Assembly: GCA_001724265.1 (NCBI GenBank)
Contig: MEDY01000033.1
Span: 124,001 to 188,000, forward strand
Length of the DNA: 64,000 nt
Origin: Rhizaria sp. SCN 62-66
Lineage: Eukaryota > Rhizaria, unplaced
Direction of reading: 5' to 3'
Shown: positions 54,303-64,000 of the stretch, in pieces
Layout of the letters: each line of letters opens with the position of its first letter
Position numbering within the stretch: the first letter of the stretch is position 1
Position numbers and translations under genes: made by a program
The notes under the pieces: generated by a model
What the model was told of the DNA's origin: nothing
The model's database searches: none
What the model saw: only the letters and a program-made list of their open reading frames with translations

Positions 54303-56228
54303 TCACCACTCGCCGTCGCCGCCCATCTCGTCCAGGTCCAGCCCCGCCAGCGGGTTCGTAGTCCCGTTGCCGTTGCCGCTTGTGGCCGTAGTGGAGCCGA
54401 TGCGAGCGAGCTCGACGTCTTTGCCGCCGCTGCCGCCGCTGCTGCTGACGCCCGAGCCAGACTTGCCCTTGCTGCCGCCGGCTCCAGCCGCCGCCGCCGC
54501 CCCGGTCGGTGCACCGCTGCGGCCGCCGCCTGCGGCGCGCCTGCTGCTGTAACCTCCCGCCCCGATCTGTCCCTGCCCATGGCTGCCGTGGCCGTGGCCG
54601 TGGCCACCGTGGCCGGCGCTGCTGTTGCTGGCGGCGGCAAGCGCGGAGAGCAGCGCGGGGTCCGCGGCGCCGAGCGCGAGCGCGCTGAAGTCGTTGCCCG
54701 ACAGCGAAACCGTCTCGGCGTCGGCCGACAGGTGCACCTCGAGCACTTCGTTGGCGTTGTTGTTGTTGCCGTTGGCGTTGTTGGTATGGGCGCCCGGGAC
54801 GGCCGAGAGGGGGCCGCCGTCGCCGAGCCCGCCAAGGCCGCCGCCGCCGCCGCCAACGGGGTAGTTCAGGTAGCCGGGGTACCCGCCATCGGCGAACGGG
54901 TCCGGCGAGGGCGTGTTACCAGTGTAATAAGCGTTATGCCCCCCGTTGGCCGCCGCAGCCACCGCCGCGTTGCCGCCGCCGCTGTTGTTGCTGCCTGCGC
55001 CGGGGGTCGTGGTGCCGCCGTACGCGCCGTAGCCGTAGCCGCCGCCGTAGCCGTTGCCTGGGTACCCGGGTCCCGGATAAGACGGCGAGTACGACGAATA
55101 AGGCACGCCTCCGGCGGCGCCAGCAGCGTTGGCGTTGGCGTTGGCGTTGGAGCCCGGGGAGGGAGACGGGGAGACGCTGTTAGTGTTGCTGCGCGCGCTG
55201 TTGCTGCCGTTGTTCGCGCCAGCGCTGTTGTTGGCGGTTCTGTTGGAGCCGGAGCCGGAGCCGGAGCCGGATGCGGAGCCGGAGGCGCTGCCAGACCGGC
55301 CGGCCGCGGCAGCTGCGGCGGCGGCGGCGGTCGAGTTGTCGGAGCTCAGCGCCACCGGCAGCACGGGCCCTGGCGTCGTGCGCGCCGCGGAGCCGGTCGC
55401 CCCGGCCCCGGCGCCGGCGCCGGCAGCGGCGGCGGGTCCCGGGCTGGCGGGGGAGGCGGCGCGGGAGGTGGAGCCGGCTGCGGCGCCAGCGGCGGCTCCA
55501 GACGGCGAGGCGGCGCCCGAGCCGGAGCCTGAGGTTGAGGCGCCTGAGCCGGTGCTCGAGCCTGCGGCGGCTGCGGCGGCGGCTGCGGCGTCCGCGGGCG
55601 CGACGGCGTCGCCGGAGGTGGAGACGGTGCGTTGGAGCACGGGCGCGGGAGGCGAGAACTTGAACGCCTTGAAGGCGGCCATGTGCGAGACGTCGTTGCG
55701 CGCCTGCTCGGGGTCGCGCAGCATCTTCTGGAAGACGGGCCGCAGCTCCTCAAGCTTGGCGGCAAACGAGGAGGTGAACTGCTCGATGAGGAGGCGCACC
55801 AGGCGGCGCGGGTCCTCGGTCACGGCGTCGGGGGTGAGGAAAACGGCCGCGATCACGTGGTTGTTGTGTCCGCACCACATCTCCATCGAGATCGACCGGA
55901 TCGACTGTAGCGAGCGCTGCCGCAGCGCCGCAATGGGAGCCGTGCCGCCGCGGCCCGGCGGCTGGCGCGCCACGAGCGACGACAGGCCCATGGGGTTGCG
56001 CGTCGAGGTCGAGTAGTTGTACCGCTTCTTGGGCTTGCGGGCGACCTCGGTCGAGGTCTCGAAGGCCACGCGCACGACTTGGGTCTCGCCTAGAGTCTTG
56101 GCAAAGTGGTAAAAGAGGTGGATGATTTTGGCAGGAGTGCTGGGACTCAGCTCGTCGTCTTTCCATTGCCACACTTTGTCGACAAGTGGGCACCCGCTGA
56201 TGCGGTCGACGATTGTAATACGCTGCAT
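54303..56228 (-). CDS. Unassigned protein with possible longin-like N-terminus and long disordered tail
   Basis: Single exon, 641 aa, from ATG 56228. Residues 1 to about 190 look globular. It opens with ITIVDRISGCPLVDKVWQW, has a second strand VVRVAFET and a third NHVIAAVFLTP, and then a long amphipathic helix (LVRLLIEQFTSSFAAKLEEL). This order is that of longin domains in vesicle-trafficking proteins, but I cannot name a specific family. From about residue 195 the chain is Ala/Gly/Ser/Asn-rich, with Tyr/Pro/Gly repeats (near 390-440) and a Gly-Ser dipeptide run at about 55249-55290. It ends LDLDEMGGDGEW, an acidic tip with a C-terminal Trp that could be a binding motif. The low-complexity part is over two thirds of the protein. 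Confidence 0.6.
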   Translation of the reverse strand: MQRITIVDRISGCPLVDKVWQWKDDELSPSTPAKIIHLFYHFAKTLGETQVVRVAFETSTEVARKPKKRYNYSTSTRNPMGLSSLVARQPPGRGGTAPIAALRQRSLQSIRSISMEMWCGHNNHVIAAVFLTPDAVTEDPRRLVRLLIEQFTSSFAAKLEELRPVFQKMLRDPEQARNDVSHMAAFKAFKFSPPAPVLQRTVSTSGDAVAPADAAAAAAAAAGSSTGSGASTSGSGSGAASPSGAAAGAAAGSTSRAASPASPGPAAAAGAGAGAGATGSAARTTPGPVLPVALSSDNSTAAAAAAAAAGRSGSASGSASGSGSGSGSNRTANNSAGANNGSNSARSNTNSVSPSPSPGSNANANANAAGAAGGVPYSSYSPSYPGPGYPGNGYGGGYGYGAYGGTTTPGAGSNNSGGGNAAVAAAANGGHNAYYTGNTPSPDPFADGGYPGYLNYPVGGGGGGLGGLGDGGPLSAVPGAHTNNANGNNNNANEVLEVHLSADAETVSLSGNDFSALALGAADPALLSALAAASNSSAGHGGHGHGHGSHGQGQIGAGGYSSRRAAGGGRSGAPTGAAAAAGAGGSKGKSGSGVSSSGGSGGKDVELARIGSTTATSGNGNGTTNPLAGLDLDEMGGDGEW

Positions 56229-56819
56229 GCGCCGCTGCTGAGAGCGTGCAGACTTAACCGCACGAATAAACGATACCGGGCAAAAACGAGCAAAGCGTTT
56301 CTAACACCGCTGTCGGAAGCTATTCGGCACGGATCAACAAATTTAAACACTCACGAATTGAAATCATCTCCCGCCCAGGCCACATTTTTCGGTCCGTCCA
56401 GAATCTCCGGTCAAAACGGCCGGATTTCACCTTTAACGAAGGAGTAGTTACGTTGAGTTTTCTCCATTTAGTCTATTTCTTGTATATGTTACGAAAACAC
56501 ATTATTTACATGATAAAACTTTGAATTTATTCGTGTATTCAAGTCTTACATGTGGCCCAGGGACATCTTAACAACACTACCACGCACGCGCACCCTCGCT
56601 TTCTCGTGCCCATAAAGGCTATTGGGACGCAATGATCGCGTAATGCTGCGTCGACTGGCAAGACTGTTAAGAGTTAAACTATAGTAACGATTGGTGGACA
56701 GTGAGCCTGACAATGGAGATGCGCTTGTGACAGTGCAGCTCTTGTTGCAGTCATGCTGTCTGGTGAGTTGAAAAGCTCGATTAGAGCGAAGGACGAAGTA
56801 ACTTCAACGTCTCTGTCTC
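56229..56819. other. Spacer between the longin-like gene and the ankyrin gene
   Basis: AT-rich intergenic sequence holding the 5' region of the longin-like gene and the 3' UTR of the ankyrin gene. No gene or RNA is recognised. Confidence 0.5.
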
Positions 56820-57606
56820 TCACAGCTTAAGCTTGGCATCAACCTCCTTAGCGAGCTCATCACCCTCGGCAGCAGCAGCCTCAGCAGCAGGGGCCGCCTC
56901 AGTCGAGGCATCAGCGTCAGCGTCATCCTCAGCGTCGGCGTCGGCGTCAGCCTCGGCCTCGGTCTCGGGGAGGTCCTCAGCGCGCTCGTCGTTGGGGTCG
57001 GCCTCCTCCTGGGGCATCGAGTCGAGGGCCTTGGCGGAGTCGTGCTTCAGCAGCATAGTGATGACCTGCATCGGGCGACAGACAGAGGCCGAATAGCAGA
57101 GAAGAGCGAGAGAAGGGAAGAGTGAGAGTGAGCGAGAGCATGGGACGGCAAGCGATGCAGAGTGATATAAAGTAGAAAGCTAGAGCAATGAAAGTGGATT
57201 GTTGACGTACGTCCTGGTTGTCGGTGTCATATGCAGTAGAAAGCAACGACATTCCGGTCTCGGGCTTCTTGAGCACGTCAATTTGAGTGGTGAACTGCTC
57301 CAGCAGGTAGGCCACAGCCTCAGTCTGCTTGTTGAGCACGGCCCACATCAGCGGGCCCGCGCCGATATTGTTCTCGATATACTTCGCGCCGCGCGAGACG
57401 AGGTACTTCATGATGTCGACATGGCCGTTGGCGGCAGCCTTGTGCAGGGCGGTGGAGCCCGCGGCGTCGAGGTGGTTGTAGTTGACCATGGGGCCCGTGT
57501 CGTCGCCCTCGCACATCAGCCGCAGGTCGTCGAGCTCGCCGTACCGCGCGCATGCATGCAGCTCCTCGTCAACCTGGGTCTGCGTCACTGCCTCTTCCTC
57601 AGACAT
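56820..57606 (-). CDS. Small ankyrin-repeat protein with acidic tail (two exons)
   Basis: The exons are 57211-57606 and 56820-57065, with a 145-nt intron (GTACGT...CAG, phase 0); the product is 213 aa. Residues 13 to about 145 contain three to four ankyrin units: ELHACARYGELDDLRLMCE, GSTALHKAAANGHVDIMKYL (a textbook repeat), GAGPLMWAVLNKQTEAVAYL and GMSLLSTAYDTDNQDVITML, the last joined across the intron. Residues 160-213 are Glu/Asp/Ala-rich. The small single-domain layout recalls fungal Yar1/Ygl242c-type ankyrin proteins, some of which act as binding chaperones, but the sequence does not settle the partner. It shares a 233-bp divergent promoter region with the KNL1 gene. Confidence 0.85.
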
Positions 57607-57839
57607 TATTACTTCTGACGATGTGGTTGTCGTGTATCAGTGAAATTTAATTCACCCTTCACCTCGTCTCTTGCCTCCGCAAAACTCGCGGTTCGCGAAA
57701 AAAGTGTCCCAATGACCGTGAGCCGCCATCTGCGATCGAGCCGTTAGAGCCGTTGTGGCTTGGAGTGAGAGCTGACGGCGAGGTCATATTTCACTTGTGT
57801 TTGATCTGGTATCTTACGTACTCGAACTAATTCATTAAT
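57607..57839. promoter_or_regulatory. Compact bidirectional promoter region between ankyrin and KNL1 genes
   Basis: Only 233 bp separate the two divergent ATGs, so both promoters and 5' UTRs must fit here. No canonical TATA element is obvious. The half next to KNL1 is AT-rich. Confidence 0.5.
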
Positions 57840-59593
57840 ATGAGTTTACGTCGTGCGTCTGTGCCATTTGCGGATAGAGGCGAGAACGCCGTGACGGTAC
57901 GTATCCCTTGCTATGTTTGAATTTTAATCCCTCCACACTCCCTCCAACTTGCTCCACCCAAATCCTGCCGTTTGCGTATGCTCTGATCCAAACTCAACAG
58001 ATTCATATCTGATTTTTCTTGCATATGCTTGCCTATATATTTTAGAATGTGCGCGGCAGCCTTGCATCTCACCGTATGAGTGTTGGCGGCGTCCCCACGC
58101 GCTCTGCGCTCAAGCCCGCTATCAAGTCCTCTTCCTCTGCGTCTGCCTCCTCTTCGGCAACGCCCTTCGGCACCATCGCTTCCAACCTGCGCCCCGCTTC
58201 CTCGGTCAGCTTTGGCGACGCCGCTGCAAAGAAATCCTCCGGTGTTAAGAAACCGACTCGCCGTGTCAGGTACGTTCTATCCTGCCCTTCATGGCCTCAT
58301 GATCGCTCCCCACCTAATCCGTCTGACGATGAAACCCCTTCACCTCACTTAACCGCTGAACCTTTCGCTTCTTGTTATTCCGCTCTTGCATGTTCTTACA
58401 GCTTTGGCGCCGAGTTCTCCCGTCTTTACTCGGTTGACGAGCCCGGATCCGTGGTCGACACGCAGACGCGCCGCTTCACGACCGTTGTCGAGGACGACGC
58501 CGAGGCTGACGCCATCCCCGGCAGCCATAGCTCCGCCACGAGCGCCGCCGACAGCAACGAGGACGTCGCGCTCCCCGCTGCTGCCGCCACGCTTTCCCCC
58601 GCTCCCGTCGCGGTCGCCGCTGCTGCCGCGCCCGCAGTGCCCGCAGCGTCCGCCGTGTCCGAGTCCGTCGTTAATGGCAAGCCCGTTCTGCGGTATCAGG
58701 CTCCCGTCGACTCCGACACCGAGGACGCCTCCGAGGACGCACAGACCACCAACGACAGCAACAACACACAGAGCGCGGACGACGCCACCGAGAGCGTCGA
58801 AGCGACGCCGATGCGCGCGGCTGGCCGCGGCAAGCGTTCGCTGTCCTCAGCGGCCAAGAACTGGGCCTCCCCCGTCGCCGCCCAGCGCGCGAGCTCGAGC
58901 TCTAACAGCAACAATACCACAGTCACGATGAGTGTTGGCGGCGCCCGCATTGCCGCCAAGCCTGCGAGCCGGCGCGCGAGCGCTGCGATGAGCGACGTTG
59001 AGGTCCCCGCCATCACCGACGCCCTCGGCGACGCTAGCGGCAACGATGATGACGACGACGACGAGGCTGACTCGAAGGACACTGTTGACATCACTGCCAG
59101 CGTGCCCACGGAGCGTGTGAGCGCGATGGCCGCCGCGCTGGAGCTACTCATGACCCCCGGTCCCGCTGGTTTGCTCTCCCCGGCCACCAAGGCCGCGGCC
59201 GCCGCGGCGGTGCACAGTGATGACAGCTCTGCTGGCAGCGGGCTGATGTTCTCGCCGATCAAGTTCGACGACGACGACGCGACGGCCTGCCTCACAGCCA
59301 ACCTGACTGACGCCTCGCTCTCCTTCCTGCGCAGCAGCCGCCGCTCCAGCAGCGCCAAGAGCACCACTCTCGTCGCGCACACACCGGCCCCGGCCTCTGC
59401 TGCCGCAGCGATTTCCGACGCCGCGACTGCTGATGCCGAGGCGACCGGTCTGACAACCCGCGTTGCCTCCGTCGCCCGCACACGACGCGCGTCGCTCGCC
59501 GTCGCGACGCCTGCGCCCGCGAACGGCGCCGCCGCAGGGCTGTTTACGCCTGCCGTCGCCGGCGCCGGCGCCGCTTTCGCTGGTGACGCTACG

Positions 59594-59632
<39 letters not shown>

Positions 59633-61501
59633 CCCGTGACGCCCGCGTTCGGCAGCTTTGCCACCGGCCCCGTATTCGAGTCCCCTGCCTCCCACTCTCA
59701 CGACGACACTGTCGCTGTCGCTGCTGACGTAGACGCCGACGCCGAGGCTGAGGCTGAGGCTGAGGCCGAGGAGGAGGAGGAGAGTGATGACAATCAGACG
59801 ATGGAGTTCACCGTTGCGCTCGCCACTCAGGCCGTTGTTGTGCCCGCTGTCACTGCCACTAGCACTCTTGCTCGTGGCGTTGTCGCGGAGGCTGAGACTG
59901 AGGCGAAGACCGATGCCGCTGAGGCCGAGGCTGTCCCCGTTGCCCACGCTTCGACTGAGACTGAGACTGTGTCTGCTGTTGACGCTGAGACCGAGGCTGA
60001 GGCTGATGCCGCTGAGTCCGCCGATGTTGTCGTCCTGCCCGTTGCCGCTGCTGCCGCCGCTGCGAGCACTCCTGTCGCCCAGCGCCGCAAGTCCCTTCGT
60101 CAGTCCCTGCTTCTCTCCGCTAAGTCTTCCGCTGTCGCCGTCGCCGCGACCCCCGCGCCCGCCGCTGCTGCTGCCGCTGCTGCCGCCGCTGCGACCCCCG
60201 CAGTGGCCCCCGCTAGCATCCGCGCCAGCCGTCGCCGGTCCTCGGTTGCCCCCACCCCGGCAGGCGCCGCTGCCGCCGGCGCTGGCCCTGTGGCCTCTGC
60301 GGGACGGTCCCGCCGCCGCCGCGCGTCGCTGCTGAACCAAGACACGACGGCGGAGCTTGACTTGCGGCTGCTCGGTCAGCGCGGCTTCGAGGCGATTGAG
60401 GAGTCGCCCTGGGCGAACCTCTGCGACGAGGACGACGACGACGACGACTATGACGAGGAGGAGGAGGAGGCCGAGGCTGAGACCGACGCTATTGCCGAGG
60501 CGGAAGCTGAGGCTGAGGCTGAGGCTGAGGATGATGATCAGACTTCGATGTCGATGACTGACGTCGTTGCCTCTAACGTCGCTGTTGCTGCTGCCGATGT
60601 TGAGACTAAGGTTGAGGCTGAGACTGAGGCTGAGGCTGAGGCTGATGAGACCGAGGCTGTGACGATGGGCATGGATGAGACCGCCGTCGTTAGCGCCGCC
60701 GCCATCATCACCGACATCCTCACCAACTCCAACGTGAGCATCACCGAGACCGAGGCTGTCGCTGCTGAGACTGTCGCCGAAGAGGCCGACGATGATGCTG
60801 AGCAGGAGCAGGACGACGACGACGACGAGGAGGAAGAGGAAGAGGAGGAGCCTTCTATGGAGCTCACGTCTGTTATTCGCGCCCCCGTCATCACCGTTCC
60901 CGCTGCTAGCGCCGCCGTTGCCGACATCATCTCTGCACTCGAGCCCATTACCGAGCACGCTGCCGAGGCCGAGGCTGAGGCTGAGGCTATGAGCGACGGC
61001 GATGATGAGAACGAGGAGAACGACGACGACGATGACGATGACGATATGGCGATGACCACTGTCATCAACGCTCGCATCGCAGTTGCCCCCGCCACTGTCG
61101 CCGCCACCGTTGCCGCCACACCCGTGTCCAGCTTCGCCTCCCGCCCGGCGCCGCCGCTGCTCAGCGCGCTGCCCACCCCCGCCGCGGGTGCGGAGACGCC
61201 CGCTGCCGCGTCAATGTCGGTGGTGGTCGAGGAGGACGAGGACTGCGTGACTGCGCCCGCGCACGGCCACGTGCAGCCGCGCTTCAGCCTCGGCTTCATC
61301 ACCCCGAGCCACATCCACGGCGCCGCCCATGACGACTCTGTTGCCGCTGCTGAGGAGGCCGCTGCCGGGACCACGGGCACCGTCAACGTCGCGTCGCTCG
61401 CGCTGCCCGCCGCGATTGCGGAGGAAGACGAGGCTGACCTGTGCGACTCCAGTGTCAGCATGTCCTTCACGGCCCCTGTCGTGCCTGCGAACCTCGCCAA
61501 C

Positions 61502-61539
<38 letters not shown>

Positions 61540-64000
61540 CATTGCCTCTGTTGCGAGTCCTCCCGCGCTGTCCGCTACTTCTCCCGCTTCTCTCACTGCG
61601 TTCTCCGCCGAAAACACCGCCGCTGTCAGCGCTGTCGACTCCGCTACCGGTCCAGTCTCGATGGAATTCACCGGCGGCCTACCTTTCTCGCCCATCAGCG
61701 GCCTGACTTCCTCGGTCGACGGCCTAACTTCCCCCGTCACTGCTGCTGCTACTACAAGCGCCGCCAGCTCTGCCCGCGCCATGCCCGCCAAGTCCCGCCT
61801 CAGTCTCATGTCGGTCACGTCGCAGCTCGCCGACTCGGACTCTGAGGCAGACTCCGAGGCCGAGGCCAAGAAGGTTGGCCGCGTCGCCGTCCCCATGTTG
61901 CCCGCCGCCACGCCGACGAGCAACATGGCCACTGCAGCCGTGAGCGCGGCTGCGGGCGTGAACCAGACCCAGGACGAGACCGATACGTACAACTTTGCCC
62001 TGCGCGTTGCCGCCGCGGCTGCTGAGAACAAGACTGCCGACTACACCTCCAGCGACCTGACCAACGGGAGCAGCGCCTACGATACCAACACTCGCAACCA
62101 GTCCGTCACGCAGACTCAGACGCAGACGATGTCGATGTCCGACGAGACTAAGGCGCTCATCATGTCCTCGTACTCGCCCAACTCGGTCGCTGCCAACGTC
62201 GACGCCATTGTCCGCGGCGGCCGTCGCTCGTCCGTCGCCGCTGTGCCGCTGCGCAAGCGCGCGAGCGCCAGTAACAGCAAGAAGTCCGCTGCTGCTGACG
62301 AGGACGAGGACGACGACGACTCTGTGACCGCGATGATGCGCCGCTACCTGCAGGAGGACGACGATGAGGCCCCGCCGCACATGATCTCCAACCGCGACCG
62401 CGAGAGCACGCACTCTGACGCCAGTGCTCACGCCGCTCGCGACGACACTGAGGACGTGACTGGCCTGCCCGCAATCGCGCCGCGCGCCTATGACTACCAG
62501 CACCAAGCTGGTGACGGCGACAATACCGAAGCGTTCACTGACGCTGCGCCCGCTCGTAACGACATGCACGACCGCGAAGACGTCACGAACAATGTCGTCG
62601 ATGACGACGGCGAGCTTGATGTCGACGCCGTCATTGCGCAGTACGACGCCCGCAGTCGCGCCCGCACCAGCATCGGCTCGCCGCTGCCCTCCAAGCGCCG
62701 CCGCCGCCTCAGCGCACGCAGCTCTATCGCCCCCGCCAGCGCCAGCGCTAGCGCCTTCGCCGGCGCGGCCGACGGTGTTGACGCTGAGGACGAGGACGAG
62801 GAGGACAGCCGCACGCGCGACGCGCTGCTCGCGTCCAAGGTGCGCGGCATCACCTCGCTGGCGGACCTGTACCGCGGCGCGCTGCTGGCACCGGCCTGGG
62901 ACAAGGGCCGGCGCGAGAGCGAGCTGCCTCTGTCGCTCCTGCTCCGCGGCTCGCGCCGGGACGACGACGACAGCGACGACAGCGGCGACGACCCCGACCG
63001 CACGGAGGACGCCACGGGCGCGCCGCGCCGCCGCTCGCGTCGCCAGCGCCGCCAGTCGACGGTGATGTCTGTGGCGCTGGAGGAGATGGGCGATCTGCTC
63101 AAGCTCAACATGGGCCACATCCACGAGGCCGACTACATTGACAGCACGCGCACCGTGTACGAGCGCCTGCAGACGGTGCTGGACTCGGCCGAGCTGCTCG
63201 AGAAGACGCTCGTCGCCGACGCGCGCGCCGCCATCTCGGGTCTCGTCGCGGAGCCGAGTAATCCTTTCGCTGCTATCGCGCTGTCGCTGGCCGACGGCGG
63301 GCGCAGAGAGCGTGGCGCCATCAAGGGCCAGCTTGAGCGCGCGCAGGACGCCGCGTCGATGTTTGGGCAGCTCGAGTGGATGCGCATCCGTTCGCAGGGC
63401 CTTGCCGTCACGCGTGACGCACTCGCGACGCAGTTGAACGAGCTCAAGGCCGACGTGCCGGACCTGGAGCGCTTCTCCTTGACGCTCAAGGAGATGCGTG
63501 CCGCCCAGCTTGCCAATGCGGACCCCGTCGTTGCGGCCGCGCGCAACGACGTCCTGGCGCGCGCCGACGCGATCACCGCCGCGCGCGCCACTGCTGCGGC
63601 GGCCGAGCTTGCCGCGGGCGACGCTGCCGAGGCGCATCGCGTTGCGACAGGCGAGATCGCAGCCGCGGAGGCGCGCGTCGAGGTCGCCGAGGCCGAGGCG
63701 GCCGCCGAGCGCGCTGGCGGCGTCGACCCCCAGTCGGCCGCCGCGCAGGCCGAGGCGCGCATGGCGCTCGGCAAGACCGCGCTCTCGTTGAACGCGGCCT
63801 GCGCCGGCTGGAGCCAGCCCACTGTTACTTCGCAGCAGCACGGCAATTGCTCCGCTGTCGAGCTTACCCTCGCGCCTGCGACCGCGCCCACCGTCTTCGT
63901 CTCTGCCGCGCCGTCCTCCCCCACAGCCGCCGCCGGCGCTGGCAGCACCGCGGTGAGCGTGAGCCCGGCCCCCGTGCAGTGCTCGCTGCGCCTCGTTGCG
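57840..64000 (+). CDS. KNL1: KNL1/Spc105 kinetochore scaffold, 3'-partial
   Basis: The exons are 57840-57896, 58046-58269 and 58402 to beyond the window; phases 0 and 2 agree, giving at least 1,960 aa. KNL1 recruits PP1 and, when its MELT repeats are phosphorylated by Mps1, Bub3-Bub1 at kinetochores. Seen here: a SILK-like motif SALK (residue 39) and a PP1-docking RRVSF (R92-F95, split by intron 2), in the order found in animal KNL1. MELT-type motifs follow: MEFT (59801), MSMT (60548), MELT (60857), MAMT (61046), MSFT (61460) and MEFT (61661), with degenerate ones around. They are set in acidic Glu-Ala repeats. From about residue 1647 a predicted coiled coil (63060-63720) leads to a segment resembling the start of the RWD region before the cut. 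The combination of motifs makes KNL1 the best call. Confidence 0.85.
59597..59629 (+). repeat. Pure (GCT)11 microsatellite in KNL1
   Basis: Eleven uninterrupted GCT codons encode an Ala run. Most homopolymers in this window use mixed codons, so a pure tract points to recent slippage and probable length polymorphism. Confidence 0.9.
61505..61537 (+). repeat. Second pure (GCT)11 microsatellite in KNL1
   Basis: Again exactly eleven uninterrupted GCT codons in the same frame, between the MSFT motif at 61460 and the MEFT motif at 61661, so length change here would alter the spacing between two MELT-type repeats. Confidence 0.9.

Noticed and set aside
59144-60958. A 604-codon minus-strand frame opposite KNL1
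   Set aside because: Its Ser/Leu/Gly-rich sequence mirrors Glu-Ala repeats on the plus strand, where the MELT motifs and exon phases support KNL1.

Overview
The window is nuclear DNA from a GC-rich eukaryote. Protein-coding blocks are strongly GC-rich and packed with homopolymer runs (Ala, Ser, Asn, Asp/Glu, Gln, Gly). They are separated by 0.2-1.2 kb AT-rich spacers. Spliceosomal introns can be placed in eight of the ten genes, and most begin with the unusual donor GTACGT. Proteins with eukaryote-only partners (TFIIIC, THO complex, kinetochore KNL1, an Hsp110-type Hsp70, a coactosin-like ADF-H protein) rule out a bacterial source. The exact lineage (protist or early-diverging fungus-like organism) cannot be fixed from the sequence alone. 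I saw no tRNA, rRNA, CRISPR array or recognisable transposon.

Layout, left to right. (1) 1-20472 +: one uninterrupted frame of more than 6,800 codons, open at the left edge, ending in TPR sequence that matches the tau-131/TFIIIC102 (GTF3C3/Tfc4) subunit of RNA polymerase III factor TFIIIC. (2) 21663-22536 +: two-exon coactosin-like actin-binding protein. (3) 23208-26139 -: two-exon Hsp110/Sse chaperone. (4) 27089-37785 -: THO complex subunit 2 with a 50-nt first coding exon and a Gly/Asn/Arg-rich tail. (5) 38544-42911 -: five-exon gene that splices a mitochondrial presequence and a CBS pair onto a PTC7-type PP2C phosphatase. (6) 44068-47034 -: three-exon protein I do not recognise. (7) 48090-50018 -: two-exon RNA-binding protein with a mitochondrial-looking N-terminus. 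(8) 50526-53163 +: five-exon mitochondrial beta-ketoacyl-ACP synthase. (9) 54303-56228 -: single-exon protein with a possible longin-like N-terminus. (10) 56820-57606 -: two-exon ankyrin-repeat protein. (11) 57840-64000 +: KNL1/Spc105 kinetochore scaffold with SILK-like, RVSF and MELT-type motifs, cut by the right edge.

The genes are a mixed housekeeping set and not an operon-like system: Pol III transcription, mRNA export, kinetochore signalling, cytosolic folding, actin, and three mitochondrially targeted products (CBS-PP2C, RRM protein, KAS). The most distinctive points are the extreme low-complexity inflation of otherwise conserved proteins, the CBS-PP2C fusion, a regular four-fold CxC cluster inside the TFIIIC-like giant, and the near-uniform palindromic GTACGT splice donor. 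Exon junctions were placed by hand from GT/AG signals, reading-frame phase and protein continuity; no transcript data or searches were available.
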